DNA of 64,000 nucleotides from Typha latifolia (lineage: Eukaryota; Streptophyta; Magnoliopsida; Poales; Typhaceae): NCBI GenBank assembly GCA_019914945.1, contig CM034103.1, forward strand, positions 16,892,785 through 16,956,784. The letters are read 5' to 3'. A model generated the notes under the pieces. That model did no database searches. It saw only the letters and a list, made by a program, of their open reading frames with translations, and had not been told where the DNA came from. Numbering within the stretch: position 1 is the stretch's first letter; every line of letters begins with the position of its first letter. The translations under genes and the position numbers were made by a program. Of this stretch, positions 25,398 through 36,180 are shown in pieces.

Positions 25398-26500
25398 GAT
25401 GATCAGTAGAGTGGTCCTTTAATTACTAGTCCATGCATGAATTTGATTTGTTAGCATGCGTGCGTACTGGAGTAATTTCTACATCTGCTTGCAGTTTGGT
25501 GTTCGTGTGGGTTTCTTTTCATCGTATCTGTTGTTGTCGGTCCTGTCAGTTCAGCTCCTAGCTCTTAGTTTAATTCCAGAGGAGCTTTCATGTCTAATAA
25601 AACAGGGATCTTGATGGTTGCCTGCATAATATAGTAAAGGAAGTATTTTGTTTCTTTTATGGATATACTATTCAGTTGCGGGAGCTTGCTCGGATTTTTT
25701 TTTCTGCTGATCAATAATGTGATCTTAACTAGATCGTAATGCACTGTGACCTCCTTGTATCTAAAGAATTGACAATAACAAAACTAAGCTGCATCTTCTT
25801 TAAGAACTGACAATATATATAACAAACTAAGCTACGTACGTCTTCTCAGGGAACGACAATAACAAGAGCTAACGAGCGAGCAAACTCCACTATTTCTTAT
25901 TAACTAATTCGAGGTAGTCAAAGTCTCCTTTCAAATAGAAATCATCATATTATTTCTCTCCTTTTCCTTTCAGTTTCCCGTACATAAATAGATTACCATC
26001 TATAAAACAGTTTTCCTGAAATAAAGGATAACTAACCTACTTATGCTAACAACTTGAGCACTATCCTTAAGTTGTTTACATTTATTCGAACAGAACCCAA
26101 CAAGTAAACTACTCCCCTAAGACCCAAACTAATCCATGCTTATGTTTATCTTGGCCAGCACAGCTACACCAACCTCCTCTTCCTTAGAGTGCGAAGATTG
26201 AGGGCAATGCAAAATTAAATGCGAATGGAGCCAGGTGTTAAAAGAGTTCATGGGCGCTTTGTAAACTTACATTTGGAATAATATCGTATATAATATATAT
26301 ATATTTTTTTATATTATTAGGATACTACTCGGTCCTAATTTTTTTTTATTTAAGAAAAAAACAATAATTAGAATATAAGGCAAGGGTGGAGTTGTTTTAT
26401 ATTCTCGTTCCTTTTGGGCCTCCGTGGAGCAGGCAAAGAAATTTTTAGGGCCTTGGGCTTTCAGGCCTGACTCCAATCTAAGCCTTAATCATAGCTGGGT
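25398..26500. other. intergenic, LEA 3'-UTR then AT-rich spacer
   Basis: The LEA 3'-UTR probably extends to about 25620. The rest is AT-rich with TATATATAT at about 26297-26305; no gene seen. Confidence 0.5.
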
Positions 26501-26697
26501 ACATGTTGGTGGATACTTACTGTGTAGAGGTTGGTAGAAAAGGCCGCAAAAGCGTCCCCTCTCTCTCACCAACACGATCTAACGAAGCCATCTCGGTGTC
26601 GACAAACGCAGACCTTCTTCTTGTTTGGATACCATTACCAAGACCATCCATCTCGAGCTCTATTGTCTGGGAAGGAGGAGAGAAAAGTGGAGGAGCG

Positions 26698-29600
26698 ATG
26701 TCTCTCACGTCGGTGAAGATGTCGGAGGAGGTCTGGCTCACATGCCTCGCCCATGCTTTGACTACGGAGACGGAGGAGATCATGGGCCTTCTGCTCGGTG
26801 ACATCCAGGTGGACTACTATTTCTTTCTTCTCTGGACGTCGAAAGATCGAATTTTGCCATGAATTTTGTTGTTGGTCGATGTATTTTTTCGGATCATCTT
26901 CCGGTTTTGACGCTGTCTGAGGGTTTTTGCTGCTTGGGAATTTCCCTTAATTTCTGTCTTTCTTTCTTTTCCTTCAAATAATGGAGCTGGAGGAATGGTA
27001 CTTGGTTTGTATTGAGTTGTTCACGGAATTTGGTTCTAAGTGATGTCTTTGCTTTGATCTTCCTTTATTTTTAATTCCGGTGAGTTTCGAGGAGTTCAAT
27101 GTTGCTTATTTCGAGTTGCTGCTGGAGAACTAAGACTTCTTTCCTAGGGTTGCGCGTCAGTGATTGTTAGTCTAATGGTTGTTTCTTTTACTATATTAAC
27201 TTACTGTAAGAGAAGTTGCAATTGGGCACTTTCTCTCCATTTAATTCTGGACAAAGTTTGTAAGCGAGACAACATGTGTAAAACGATCACCGTAAATTCC
27301 TTTTCATAAGTGAAAGATGACCTTTTTCTTCTTCTTCTTCTTCTTCTTCTTCTTTTCATTTTAAATGTCCGTACTTCCAGTTTTGTCTATTCAAATATTT
27401 TTCATTTTGGTTTCTGTTGTCAAAAATCTTAGTTATTCAAGTGTCCTTTCTATTGCTCTCTACCGGTTAGCCTTTATTTTCTAGTTTTTATTTTTTATTT
27501 TTTATTTTTTTGCCTGTGAAGTTCTAGTTCATGGTAAGTAGGAGGACAAAAGAACAATCAAGATGAATAGGTGAGGTAGTAGATGATAAGGGAACAAGGA
27601 TGTGAGATAATATCAGGACATTGCCTTCAGCTAAGATGTCCGATGTAAAGGAACAGATTTTCCATTAATTACTTGTCAATCAGCGAAGAAGCAAATGTTG
27701 AACTGAAATACCAGCTTGACCTGGTTGGATTTGAAATTTTAATTTCTAGAAGCAAGCCTGAGCATTCTGGTATTTCTCTTGGTTCATCTTGTTTGCATCC
27801 TTTCACCAGTTATCTTTCTCACACCAAAATTTATTGTTGCCACAGGAATAGCAGCTGGGAGTCAATTTCATTCAGAGTAGAGATTATATATTTAAGAATC
27901 TATTGAAGATGCTTGGTTGATATTATGATCAAATTCTGATGTTTATTTGGTTCTGCAGAAGATAATAAAATGATGGACTTATTGGGTTTGCCTGGTTATA
28001 TTCAAGTTCTTGAGGAGTGTTTACTATTTTTGGCTTGCATTTCCTCAAATTTATAAGAACTAGGCATGAGATAGATGCAAGGGTACAATAATAACATATT
28101 GGATACCTCAATACATTCAACGTAGAGTGAAGTCATTAAAGTTGCTAGACAATAAATGGTGTGGAGCTGGCCGTGCTAACATCAAATATTTGAGTGTCAG
28201 GTTTATTGATTGAAGAGGAACTGTTCAGTTGGTGTACAAGATTACCAGTTTTCCAGATGAAGTTTTTACATTTTCTGCTTAATTATTGAAACTCATGATA
28301 TGAGATTTTCTGGTAGCATAATTTCAACTACTGTTTTCTTTTCTTCTTTTTTCATATTTACTGCCTTTTCTTGAAGTTATACTCACATGGTTTACTTCTG
28401 TCATATTGCATTAGGCTATTCTTAGTGAATGTGAAGGTTTTCATTTACTTGATTGTTTATTTTCCTTTAGACCATTATTGTTCAATATATGTGTTGTAAA
28501 ATCGAAGATGACTAAACTGATATCATGACATTGTCAATCTTGCAGCACCTCAATGGGGGTAATTCAATTGCCCTAATCTGGGGAGCATCCCCTCAGATGC
28601 GGTCTGATCGTCGAAAAGATCGAGTGGAGACTAATCCGGAGTTGTTGGCTGCAGCTTCAGCGCAAGCAGAGATATCCATAATCTTGATTTTTGAAATTTC
28701 TATTTCTTATCATAACAGTAAAAATGTAGTTTCAAACTTGGACCTTAAACTTAACGCATTAGCACAGAATGACACTCACCACAGGGAGGACAACTAGGGT
28801 TATCGGATGGTACCACTCACATCCTCATATTACAGTTCTTCCTTCTCATGTAGGTAAGATGACAAGACAATTTCTTTTTTAGTTGCTAAATTTTGGTATA
28901 TGGCAATTTTTTAATTTTTGATGGGCTTAGATATCTCTTACATGTGTCCATCACATCTATGCAAATTATAGTTTGTCCCATTATTTTTTTTTGTGACTTG
29001 ATATTAGTATAGTATCTAGGGCTGTCAAAATAAATAAGTGGCTCGGGCTCGGCTTGGGCTTAGCTCGACTAAAGTTCGAGTTCAGCTCGGCCCGGCTAAA
29101 GTTGAGCCGAGCCCGAACTGAATTAGAAGACTCAAAATCAATTTTAAGCCCAGCCTAAGCTGGAGCTAGTTCGCTTAGGCTTGGCTCGATAGACTCGATA
29201 TATAAAGGATTCTCAAATTATAAACCTTAGCCTCAACTCCCAAGTCCCAATTCTCAATTCCCAAATGCAACCACTCAAATCTCCCTAGCTCTCTTTCAAT
29301 CCTCACTCGCTCCGATCCTCCTCCTCCACCGTCAGCCCGTCGCCTCCTCTATCGTCGGCCCACCTCCTCCTCAAGCCATCGTCCTCTGCTCACCTTCCTC
29401 CTCAAGCCGTCGCCTCGTCCTCCTCGACCCGTCGCCTCGTCCTTCTCCACAGTCGGTCGGGCTCCTCCTCCTCCTCCTCAAGCTGCTACCATCTCGTGCT
29501 CATCTTCCTCCTTAAGCCGTCGCCCCATGCTCGTCTTCTTCCTTAAACCGCCGCCTCGTCGTCATCCTCCTCTCACAACTTATTTGTGGCTCGGCTCAGG

Positions 29601-32140
29601 CTCGATCTAGCTTGGTCCGGCTTTACTTGAATAAGGCTCGATAATATGCTCAATTCAGGCTCGGGCTTTGTCTAGCCCGGCTCGAGTTGAGCTGAGCTAA
29701 GCCCGAGCAAAGTTATAAGGCTCGAAATTAATTTTGAGCCGAGCCTAAGCTGGAGCAGATTCGCTTAGGCTCAGCTCGTTTACACCCCTAATAGTATCTC
29801 CATGGGCCATTGACCTATCTATTGAAAATCATATTGTGAATTACCTACATGCAGTGGCTACGTATTAATATCTGTTTACAGTTCATGATTATTTATCATG
29901 CCATAAGACACGGTCATTACTTAATTCAATGAGGTACAACTCTTTGACCTTAATGACCTATAATTTGCAGATGTTCGTACCCAGGCAATGTATCAGCTAT
30001 TGGATCCTGGCTTCATAGGGCTGATTTTTTCATGTTTCAATGCAGATGCTCGGAAGGTTTTTCTTTTCCTGTACTCCTAACAATTGCCATAAAACAAATA
30101 GATGTTCTGTAGCTGAATAGAAGTTTTGGAGTTCTTACAGGTTGGAAGAATTCAGGTCATAGCTTTCCAATCTCTTGATGGGAAACAGAGACTTGTTTCT
30201 CCTGTCACCAATAATCCAATTATAGAGGTTGAATCATCATGGAGTTCCTCAGAAAATGTGTTGTCAACATCAGGATCTGCATTAACCGAAAGCAATGAAC
30301 AGGACACAGCAACCAGACCTACGAAGGTACGGTCATCATTCATTTCATGAATCTGTTTTCTTAAAATCCTTCATCCTTTCTCTATGCCTATTAGGCAGCA
30401 ACTCAACCTTTGATACTTAGGTATTTTATTGTCAGTATTATGATTTTCTACACTTTGGTCATTATTTTCATGATCCAGATGTTTCACAGCTTACATGCTT
30501 ATCTGCCTGGAGACAACATCTAGATAACATGTGATGATCTCAATTAAGTTTCTATCAGCAGAAACAGCTGGACAGGGCCACATATTTTCTTGTTGAATCG
30601 CTTTGAATATTTTTGCTCTTTTGATTGTCTAAATTTACAGTGGATAAAATTTTTATTCATTTTTTTCGGTAAAATTATAAGTGTTTGTTTGAGTAGTTCT
30701 TCTGAAATATGTCTTCTATAGGTGCTTTACGGCTTTATACTTTCTTATATTTTGTGTAGATCTTTTTGAACTTTAGACAATTTCAAGAAGGCAGAACTGA
30801 GCTTGCTAAGTTGGGAGAATTTTTGTTAGTGCTATACTGCAGAGGCGCAGGGAAGGACAAAGATATTTTAGATTGAAAAGAATAATGTAATTTTGCGGGA
30901 TTTTGCGTATTAAGTATTTATTATTATTATTATTTTGGTGCAGACTAGATGATATACCTTTTCTTTAGATAATGTAATCCCTGTTTAAGAAGTATTATGC
31001 TAATGTGGCTCAAACCATATTTTGTTAGCTCGGAGGGAGATCTTCAGATTTGGAGGAGTTCTTTTCTCATGCTGATGCCAGTCACAGGGGAAAGCAACAA
31101 ACAGGAGAAAACTCTCTTGTTGTTTACAATCCTGAGAACATCTATAACAATGCCGTTAATATGGATGCTGCGGATATGACCCCAAGCATGCAGGAGGCCT
31201 TGCACCGTTCTAATATGGAAGTGAGGTATACCATAAAACTCTCCAATACCAATTTTTTAGCACCATTATTTTACATCCAGTCATTTTTTTCTGCTAATAT
31301 TTATACAAAATCTGTTGCAAATACTGGAGAACAATCACATAGTAATTTGTCTGTCTTATATGCTTATCTACTATAGTTTGGTGATAGTGGTGCAGAGTAT
31401 GTAAGAAAAGAGGTGCCTCTTCATGTTTTGCCGACCAGATATTTGCTAAAGCTTGAATCTCCATTGACTTCTTTCACCGACATGCAGCATGTACTTTTTG
31501 AAGAGGAGAGATCAGCATATAACCAAGCCATGCACCTGAATATGCGGTAGAAGGACTTGCTATATATGCTGCATATTAATGAGCTTGTAACCTAATCACA
31601 TGCTTGTTTTTCCAAATAATCCGTTTTGCCATTTTCTTGACAGTGATGGAAAGATTCACCCCCTTACCTTTATTCATCACTCATCTATGTACCAGGCTTC
31701 TCTATGCAAGTTAATGGAGTACTGGTGAGGACGGGCTATCTTCTCTCTCTGTCTTCTTTAATATGAATGATTTTTTTTCCTGAAAGTACTTTTTGTACTT
31801 ATTTCCCAGTTTAAGCCCTGCAGTGGCTTCACTTCAAGACCGTCTCAAGGAAAATGAAGTTCGGGTAATTGGGCTAGTGTGTACCTTATAATTTTGAATA
31901 CGTGCCGCAGGTTCTAATACTTGCACTCTTATTAAACAGTTAGCCATGCTTATGGAGGAAGCCAAAATACTCGAATCTGAAGTCTGTAGCGGAGGCGGTG
32001 AGATGAAAAAGGAATCTCCTCGCCGTTTGCCATCTCAGGGCTTCCATGGTGGTCTACTGCAAAAGGACACGCATGTTTCAACAGATCATGGTAGTTCTAG
32101 AAGTCCTAAGGGTATAGGCAGTAGAAGGAAGCCCTCTTGA
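26698..32140 (+). CDS. BRCC36A: BRCC36-like Lys63-specific deubiquitinase (MPN+/JAMM)
   Basis: Ten exons: 26698-26808, 28546-28671, 28766-28853, 29971-30056, 30141-30326, 31029-31220, 31377-31546, 31644-31724, 31810-31864 and 31940-32140, giving 431 residues. The JAMM zinc motif is complete: His96-Ser-His98 and Asp109 in YHSHPHITVLPSHVD, with the upstream Glu27 in EEIMGLLLGD. The middle is a low-complexity Ser-rich linker; the C-terminal half (VPLHVLPTRYLLKL, then SLCKLMEYC and a helical LQDRLKENEVRLAMLMEEA) matches the region that pairs with Abraxas-type partners. Known role: cuts K63-linked ubiquitin chains in BRCA1-A/BRISC complexes; in plants it is tied to homologous recombination. Intron 2 appears to be an AT-AC intron, and intron 3 contains an hAT-type insertion. 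All junctions keep frame, so the gene looks functional. Confidence 0.92.
28672..28765 (+). other. AT-AC (U12-type) intron in BRCC36
   Basis: The exon ends GCAGAG and the intron starts ATATCCAT, seven of eight bases of the U12 donor consensus. It ends TTAGCAC, with CCTTAA 17 bases before the end as a candidate branch site. Removing AT...AC joins AAASAQAE to RMTLTTGRTT without loss, as in the family; no GT-AG alternative does. Confidence 0.85.
29017..29790. mobile_element. non-autonomous hAT-type element in BRCC36 intron 3
   Basis: Perfect 8-bp target duplication ATAGTATC at 29009-29016 and 29791-29798. Imperfect terminal inverted repeats: TAGGGCTGTCAAA at the left, TAGGGGTGTAAAC on the opposite strand at the right. 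Subterminal GCTCGG/GAGCCGAGCC repeats occur in both orientations, and the interior is a CT-rich, CTCCTC-repetitive stretch. 774 bases, no transposase frame. The TIR start and the 8-bp duplication are the hAT hallmarks. Confidence 0.88.
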
Positions 32141-32860
32141 TTTCTACCAAAAGCATCATGATTCTAGTAATATAGTTGCCCACCCCACTTTTGTTTTTTA
32201 CACCATAAAAGCATGTTATTGGGATAGGAATGCATGTGTCTCTTGTAAACTACTATCCTGATATTCGTTGTTCTGTAGCTTCATTTTTTTCATATTTATG
32301 TTAAGCAGTCGGTTTTCCGTTACAGTGAAGCAGTTGCACTGCAAATAAGCAAGTATGCATTATGCCCATTTCCCCTTTTCCCGTCTTGTTGTTCCCCACC
32401 CCTCAAATTTTGTTTTAGTTTTATTTTTCAGCATCACACGTGTGATGTCGATGTACAAAGGATGCCACGGAAATAATCTATAGATCAAGCAGCATGCGAG
32501 ATGAAGAGGAACATGCATGCAAATTAGACATCAATAACTGAGTGGAAAGAAACATATTAATTGCGAAAGTTGGATTAATTTGATGGTGGTGATCTGCACA
32601 GAGGTCTTAGTTCAATCAGAAATGTCTTAGGGCGGGGGCACCTGGTTAGAGATGGTCTGCTTCGAAGCAAAAGTGCGAAGGACGAGACGACAACACCCGG
32701 AGCCGAGTCTCGGCAGCTTTTCGTTTTGAACCATTTTAGTATGAATATTGATCTTGAAAATATTGTTGCTGTTCCTATAAGTTTTAATTCTGGAATACCC
32801 AAAGTCTGGGTATACTTGAGAACAGGATGGTGGATATTAGAACTCTCATTTACTCAAATT
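32141..32860. other. BRCC36 3' flank to duplication left edge
   Basis: BRCC36 3'-UTR followed by a spacer; no gene seen. Similarity to the copy-1 segment (from about 5170) begins at about 32860. Confidence 0.5.
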
Positions 32861-33277
32861 AAGGCACTACCTTAGGAATAATTTATAGAGGAAAGCAAGC
32901 ATGCAACCACCGCTTGTAGAAAAGGAATGGGCTATGGCCTCACCTCACCTCTAAGTCCATCACAGTGAACGCGGATCTATCAACAAAAGTTTGGACTCTC
33001 AGTTGGGCTGGATCGAGCCCAGTCTTCAAACCTGGATCCACTAGAGACGAGAAAACACGATCAGAAGAAGCATCATCCTGGATGTAAAATAATTACCGAT
33101 GTGGAGCTAGCAATCTAAGCACACATACAAAAGAATTTTGTACACCAGATGCTCCGTATATACAACAAAAGTGGACAACATGAATCTTTTCTTTTCATTC
33201 CACTCGCATATCAGTAACACTTAACCACATCCACCCCATATCAATAAAAAGCGTCCGTCTTAGTCGTAGACTCAGAC

Positions 33278-33757
33278 CTATAACTTGGCTAGCAACCAGC
33301 CCAGAAGCAACCCTGCACCAGCAATCCCCAATTCAACAGCAAAGAACATAGCATACTTGCCGATGCCGATGCTGATGCTGCTCTTCTGTTTCTTACCTTT
33401 CCTCCTCACTGGGTTTCCCCCATCTCTAACATATGATTTATCCATCAATGGCATCCAAGGAAGGACTGGGAAGAGCGACGCAATCTGATGTTCGTTTATC
33501 TTCAACTGGAGACAGACTCTGGTTGCAAAATTTGTAACCACTGCTTGTAAGCAAATAGATGTGAGGCCTGCCTAAACAAGAGCTTGACAACGTGTTCCTT
33601 ATCATCATTAGCTTTCTGGGCTGCCAGCTCAGCTTTTCTCGTGCGTGTCTGCGAATGGCGGAGTGCCTCTAATAACCGAGCCCTGCTCAGCTCACTCTCA
33701 TATGTCAGTTTGCTTTCAGGTGGATCATTTCCGGCATTGACATAAACCTGTGGTCCA
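33278..33757 (-). pseudogene. decayed last exon of the tail-anchored gene
   Basis: Corresponds to 5584-6085. The acceptor and the opening SGPQVYVNAGNDPPESKL are intact, but a four-base net loss at about 33515-33530 (TTGCAACCAGAGTCTG against the copy-1 form) shifts the frame and ends it at PESVSS. The sequence beyond continues to match in another frame to the anchor KYAMFFAVELGIAGAGLLLG, with GWTL also lost. No upstream exon exists here, so it cannot make the protein. Confidence 0.88.
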
Positions 33758-33765
33758 CTGCAAGA

Positions 33766-33863
33766 GATTGACACGTCAAGCATCAAGCAGCAGGATACAA
33801 CATACAAATAAAGAGATTGACACGTCAAGCATCAAGCAGCAGGATACAACATACAAATAAAGA
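33766..33863. repeat. 49-bp tandem duplication beside the pseudogene
   Basis: A 49-base unit starting GATTGACACGTCAAGCATCA occurs twice without a gap; copy 1 has it once (about 6095-6143). It therefore arose after the segmental duplication. Confidence 0.9.
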
Positions 33864-34285
33864 GGATTGATTAACAAGAAGATGCTACTGCAGAGAAACA
33901 AAAGAAAAAAGAACATTTTCAACTATAGGGGAGTGTGACATTTTTAAGATGCATACACATGGGATCAAGAAAATCATAACAGGGAAAACTTATACAGCTA
34001 GTAATTGCCTTTAAACTGAAAGAATTTGCAGAAAGAAACAGTCACACACAGGAAGAGCTTTAACAAAAAAGTGGCAAAGGCTGAACAGATTATTGAAGAA
34101 AATACTGAGTCTCAGCAATCTACTAATTCACCAGTTCTCCATATTGTGGATTGCAGCTATCATGAATATCAACATATATCATAGTTATAGACTAACATTG
34201 TCAATGTATAAAACATGTCCTAAAGGGTGTGCTGGCCCTATATAAGTAACCACAGTGAAGATTTATGATCATAATATGCACATAC

Positions 34286-34338
34286 CTTCTTTAGTATATA
34301 GGCAGGTCTACATCCATCCTCACCTCTTAGGATCTGCC
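34286..34338 (-). pseudogene. remnant of the PSY-like gene (exon 2 only)
   Basis: Matches exon 2 (13864-13916) with identical length and splice sites, with Tyr-to-Cys and Pro-to-Leu changes. The segment that would hold exon 1 is deleted (junction near 34407, between AGATGTCT and CAGCTGCTGG), removing start codon and signal peptide, and the peptide-bearing exon 3 is absent. Sequence upstream of the lost exon is retained to about 34840. Confidence 0.85.
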
Positions 34339-34859
34339 CTGCACAAATTTGGACATTGTTGGCTTGTTAGAAAAGAAATAACAGTGGAAGAATAAAAAAT
34401 AAAAAGATGTCTCAGCTGCTGGTTCTCTTCAGGAGGCTTGCTGGTCCTCTAAGAGCTTCAGATCCTTTTATGCCAGTGATGGCAGCTGAAGAATAGTTGG
34501 AGACTTAGACATGGTCCACAATTCATCATACCCCTGCAGAAATTGCTTAGCCCACTACCATGTCATGCACTAGCTTCAATTACTTGAGAAGTCTTGCCTC
34601 CTCCAACCAAAAGCTACCTCATAGGATGATAAAAAAACAAAACGAAAAAAAGTCTACTTGCACTGCTCTGACTTACTTAGCACTGTTTCTAGCTTGAATG
34701 AAATGGCAATTGAAGAACATTAGTTTGTTTAGTAGTGATTAGTAGTTTAGTACATGAAAAGGAATGTCCAAACTCCCAGGCATCAAATAATACAAGATTT
34801 AAAAAATGGAAACTTCCCTCCTATTGATGGTTTCTTGCACTTTTGTAGTTGCATGAGAA

Positions 34860-36180
34860 AATCAGGGAGATAAGCACAGTTACATAGAATTAAATTGCGC
34901 AAGATTCCTTCTTCTTGCACTGCAGCTAAACAGAAATCCCACATTGCTATAAGCCACAAACCAAACTACTTTTCCCTTATCTTTACTGGTAAAGCTGAGT
35001 CAACTTTTTCTTTGGTTATACTTACAAGGCTATCATACATATAGCAAGCAATGATTTCTTCAACGATAGCCAAGAAAGAAAGCAGCAGAATGCAAGTATA
35101 AGGCATGACTATGCGATATAGATTAACTACACAGTAGCATGGACCTGAACAGAGATGATTCCACAAGAGGTATTCTCCATTCTCATCTAGTGGGTGAGGT
35201 TGCAAACTGACCCAAAGAGTTGAAAGGAGACAGACATTCTACCTGATAATAAACAGATTTCCAATCGTCTTTCACACTAGTATCACCCAGAATAAAGACT
35301 GCTAAAGTTTCTGGTTTTTCACATACAAGAGGGGGAAGCTACAATAAAGAGAAGTATGTAACCCGGAAAAAAAATCTCACAGATGCACTTTATTGTGTAT
35401 GAATGCTCAACACTCTCGGTAATTACTTGTATTTCATATGAATGCTTATGACTTTAGAAATGACAACTGAAGAACACCAAAAAAAAAGAACCTGATTAAA
35501 TATGGATGATATATAAACGAAATCAAGATCACGACTCCTATGAAGTACACAAAGAGACAGGAGTTGCATAAAGACCACCTTTAAGACCATGGAAGCCAAG
35601 ACAAAACCCCAAAATTAAGTATCAAATGAGAATAAAAAAAATAACAAATGCGCCAGGGCAAAGAAATGTAGTTTCCAGCTAGGAACTATTAGAGAGCATG
35701 GCACTACAGATGGAACATGATTCTGAGTGGGCAGTCAAGTCTTGTGTTGCTTTTCAAGTATCACTCAACTAGGCCAGCCAAGGTAATCCTGCCTGAAGGA
35801 ACAGGATGGAATCATAGGAGGTCTCCAGTAAACCGCGCTTAGCGGATCTGACATCAAAACAACAGTACAAAAGCCACAGGTAACCATAAAAGGGAGACCT
35901 CAGGCTGTGTATCCTACAATACAGAGGCCCTCTAGCTTTTCTCAGTAATGAAGGTCTTAAAGACCTTCAACTAAGTAAGCAGAGGCAGGCCATCACTGTC
36001 CCGCTTCTTCATGGAATGAAAGGAAACCAACTTCAAGGTGCTGATGCATGAGTTAGCCCACTCAGAATGAACCCGTTGTGCAGAACTGGTGATGACCGAC
36101 ACATGTATGCAAAGCAATTCCTGACCTGACTTGACACAACTTGGATGCATATGCAGACTCCAAAGGGATAAAAATCATTA
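34860..36180 (-). other. 3' flank of importin beta-1 copy 2
   Basis: Matches the copy-1 3' flank (16430-17779) with small indels; no coding sequence seen. Confidence 0.55.

Noticed and set aside
26517..26804. 95-codon minus-strand ORF over BRCC36 exon 1
   Set aside because: Antisense shadow of the exon and leader.
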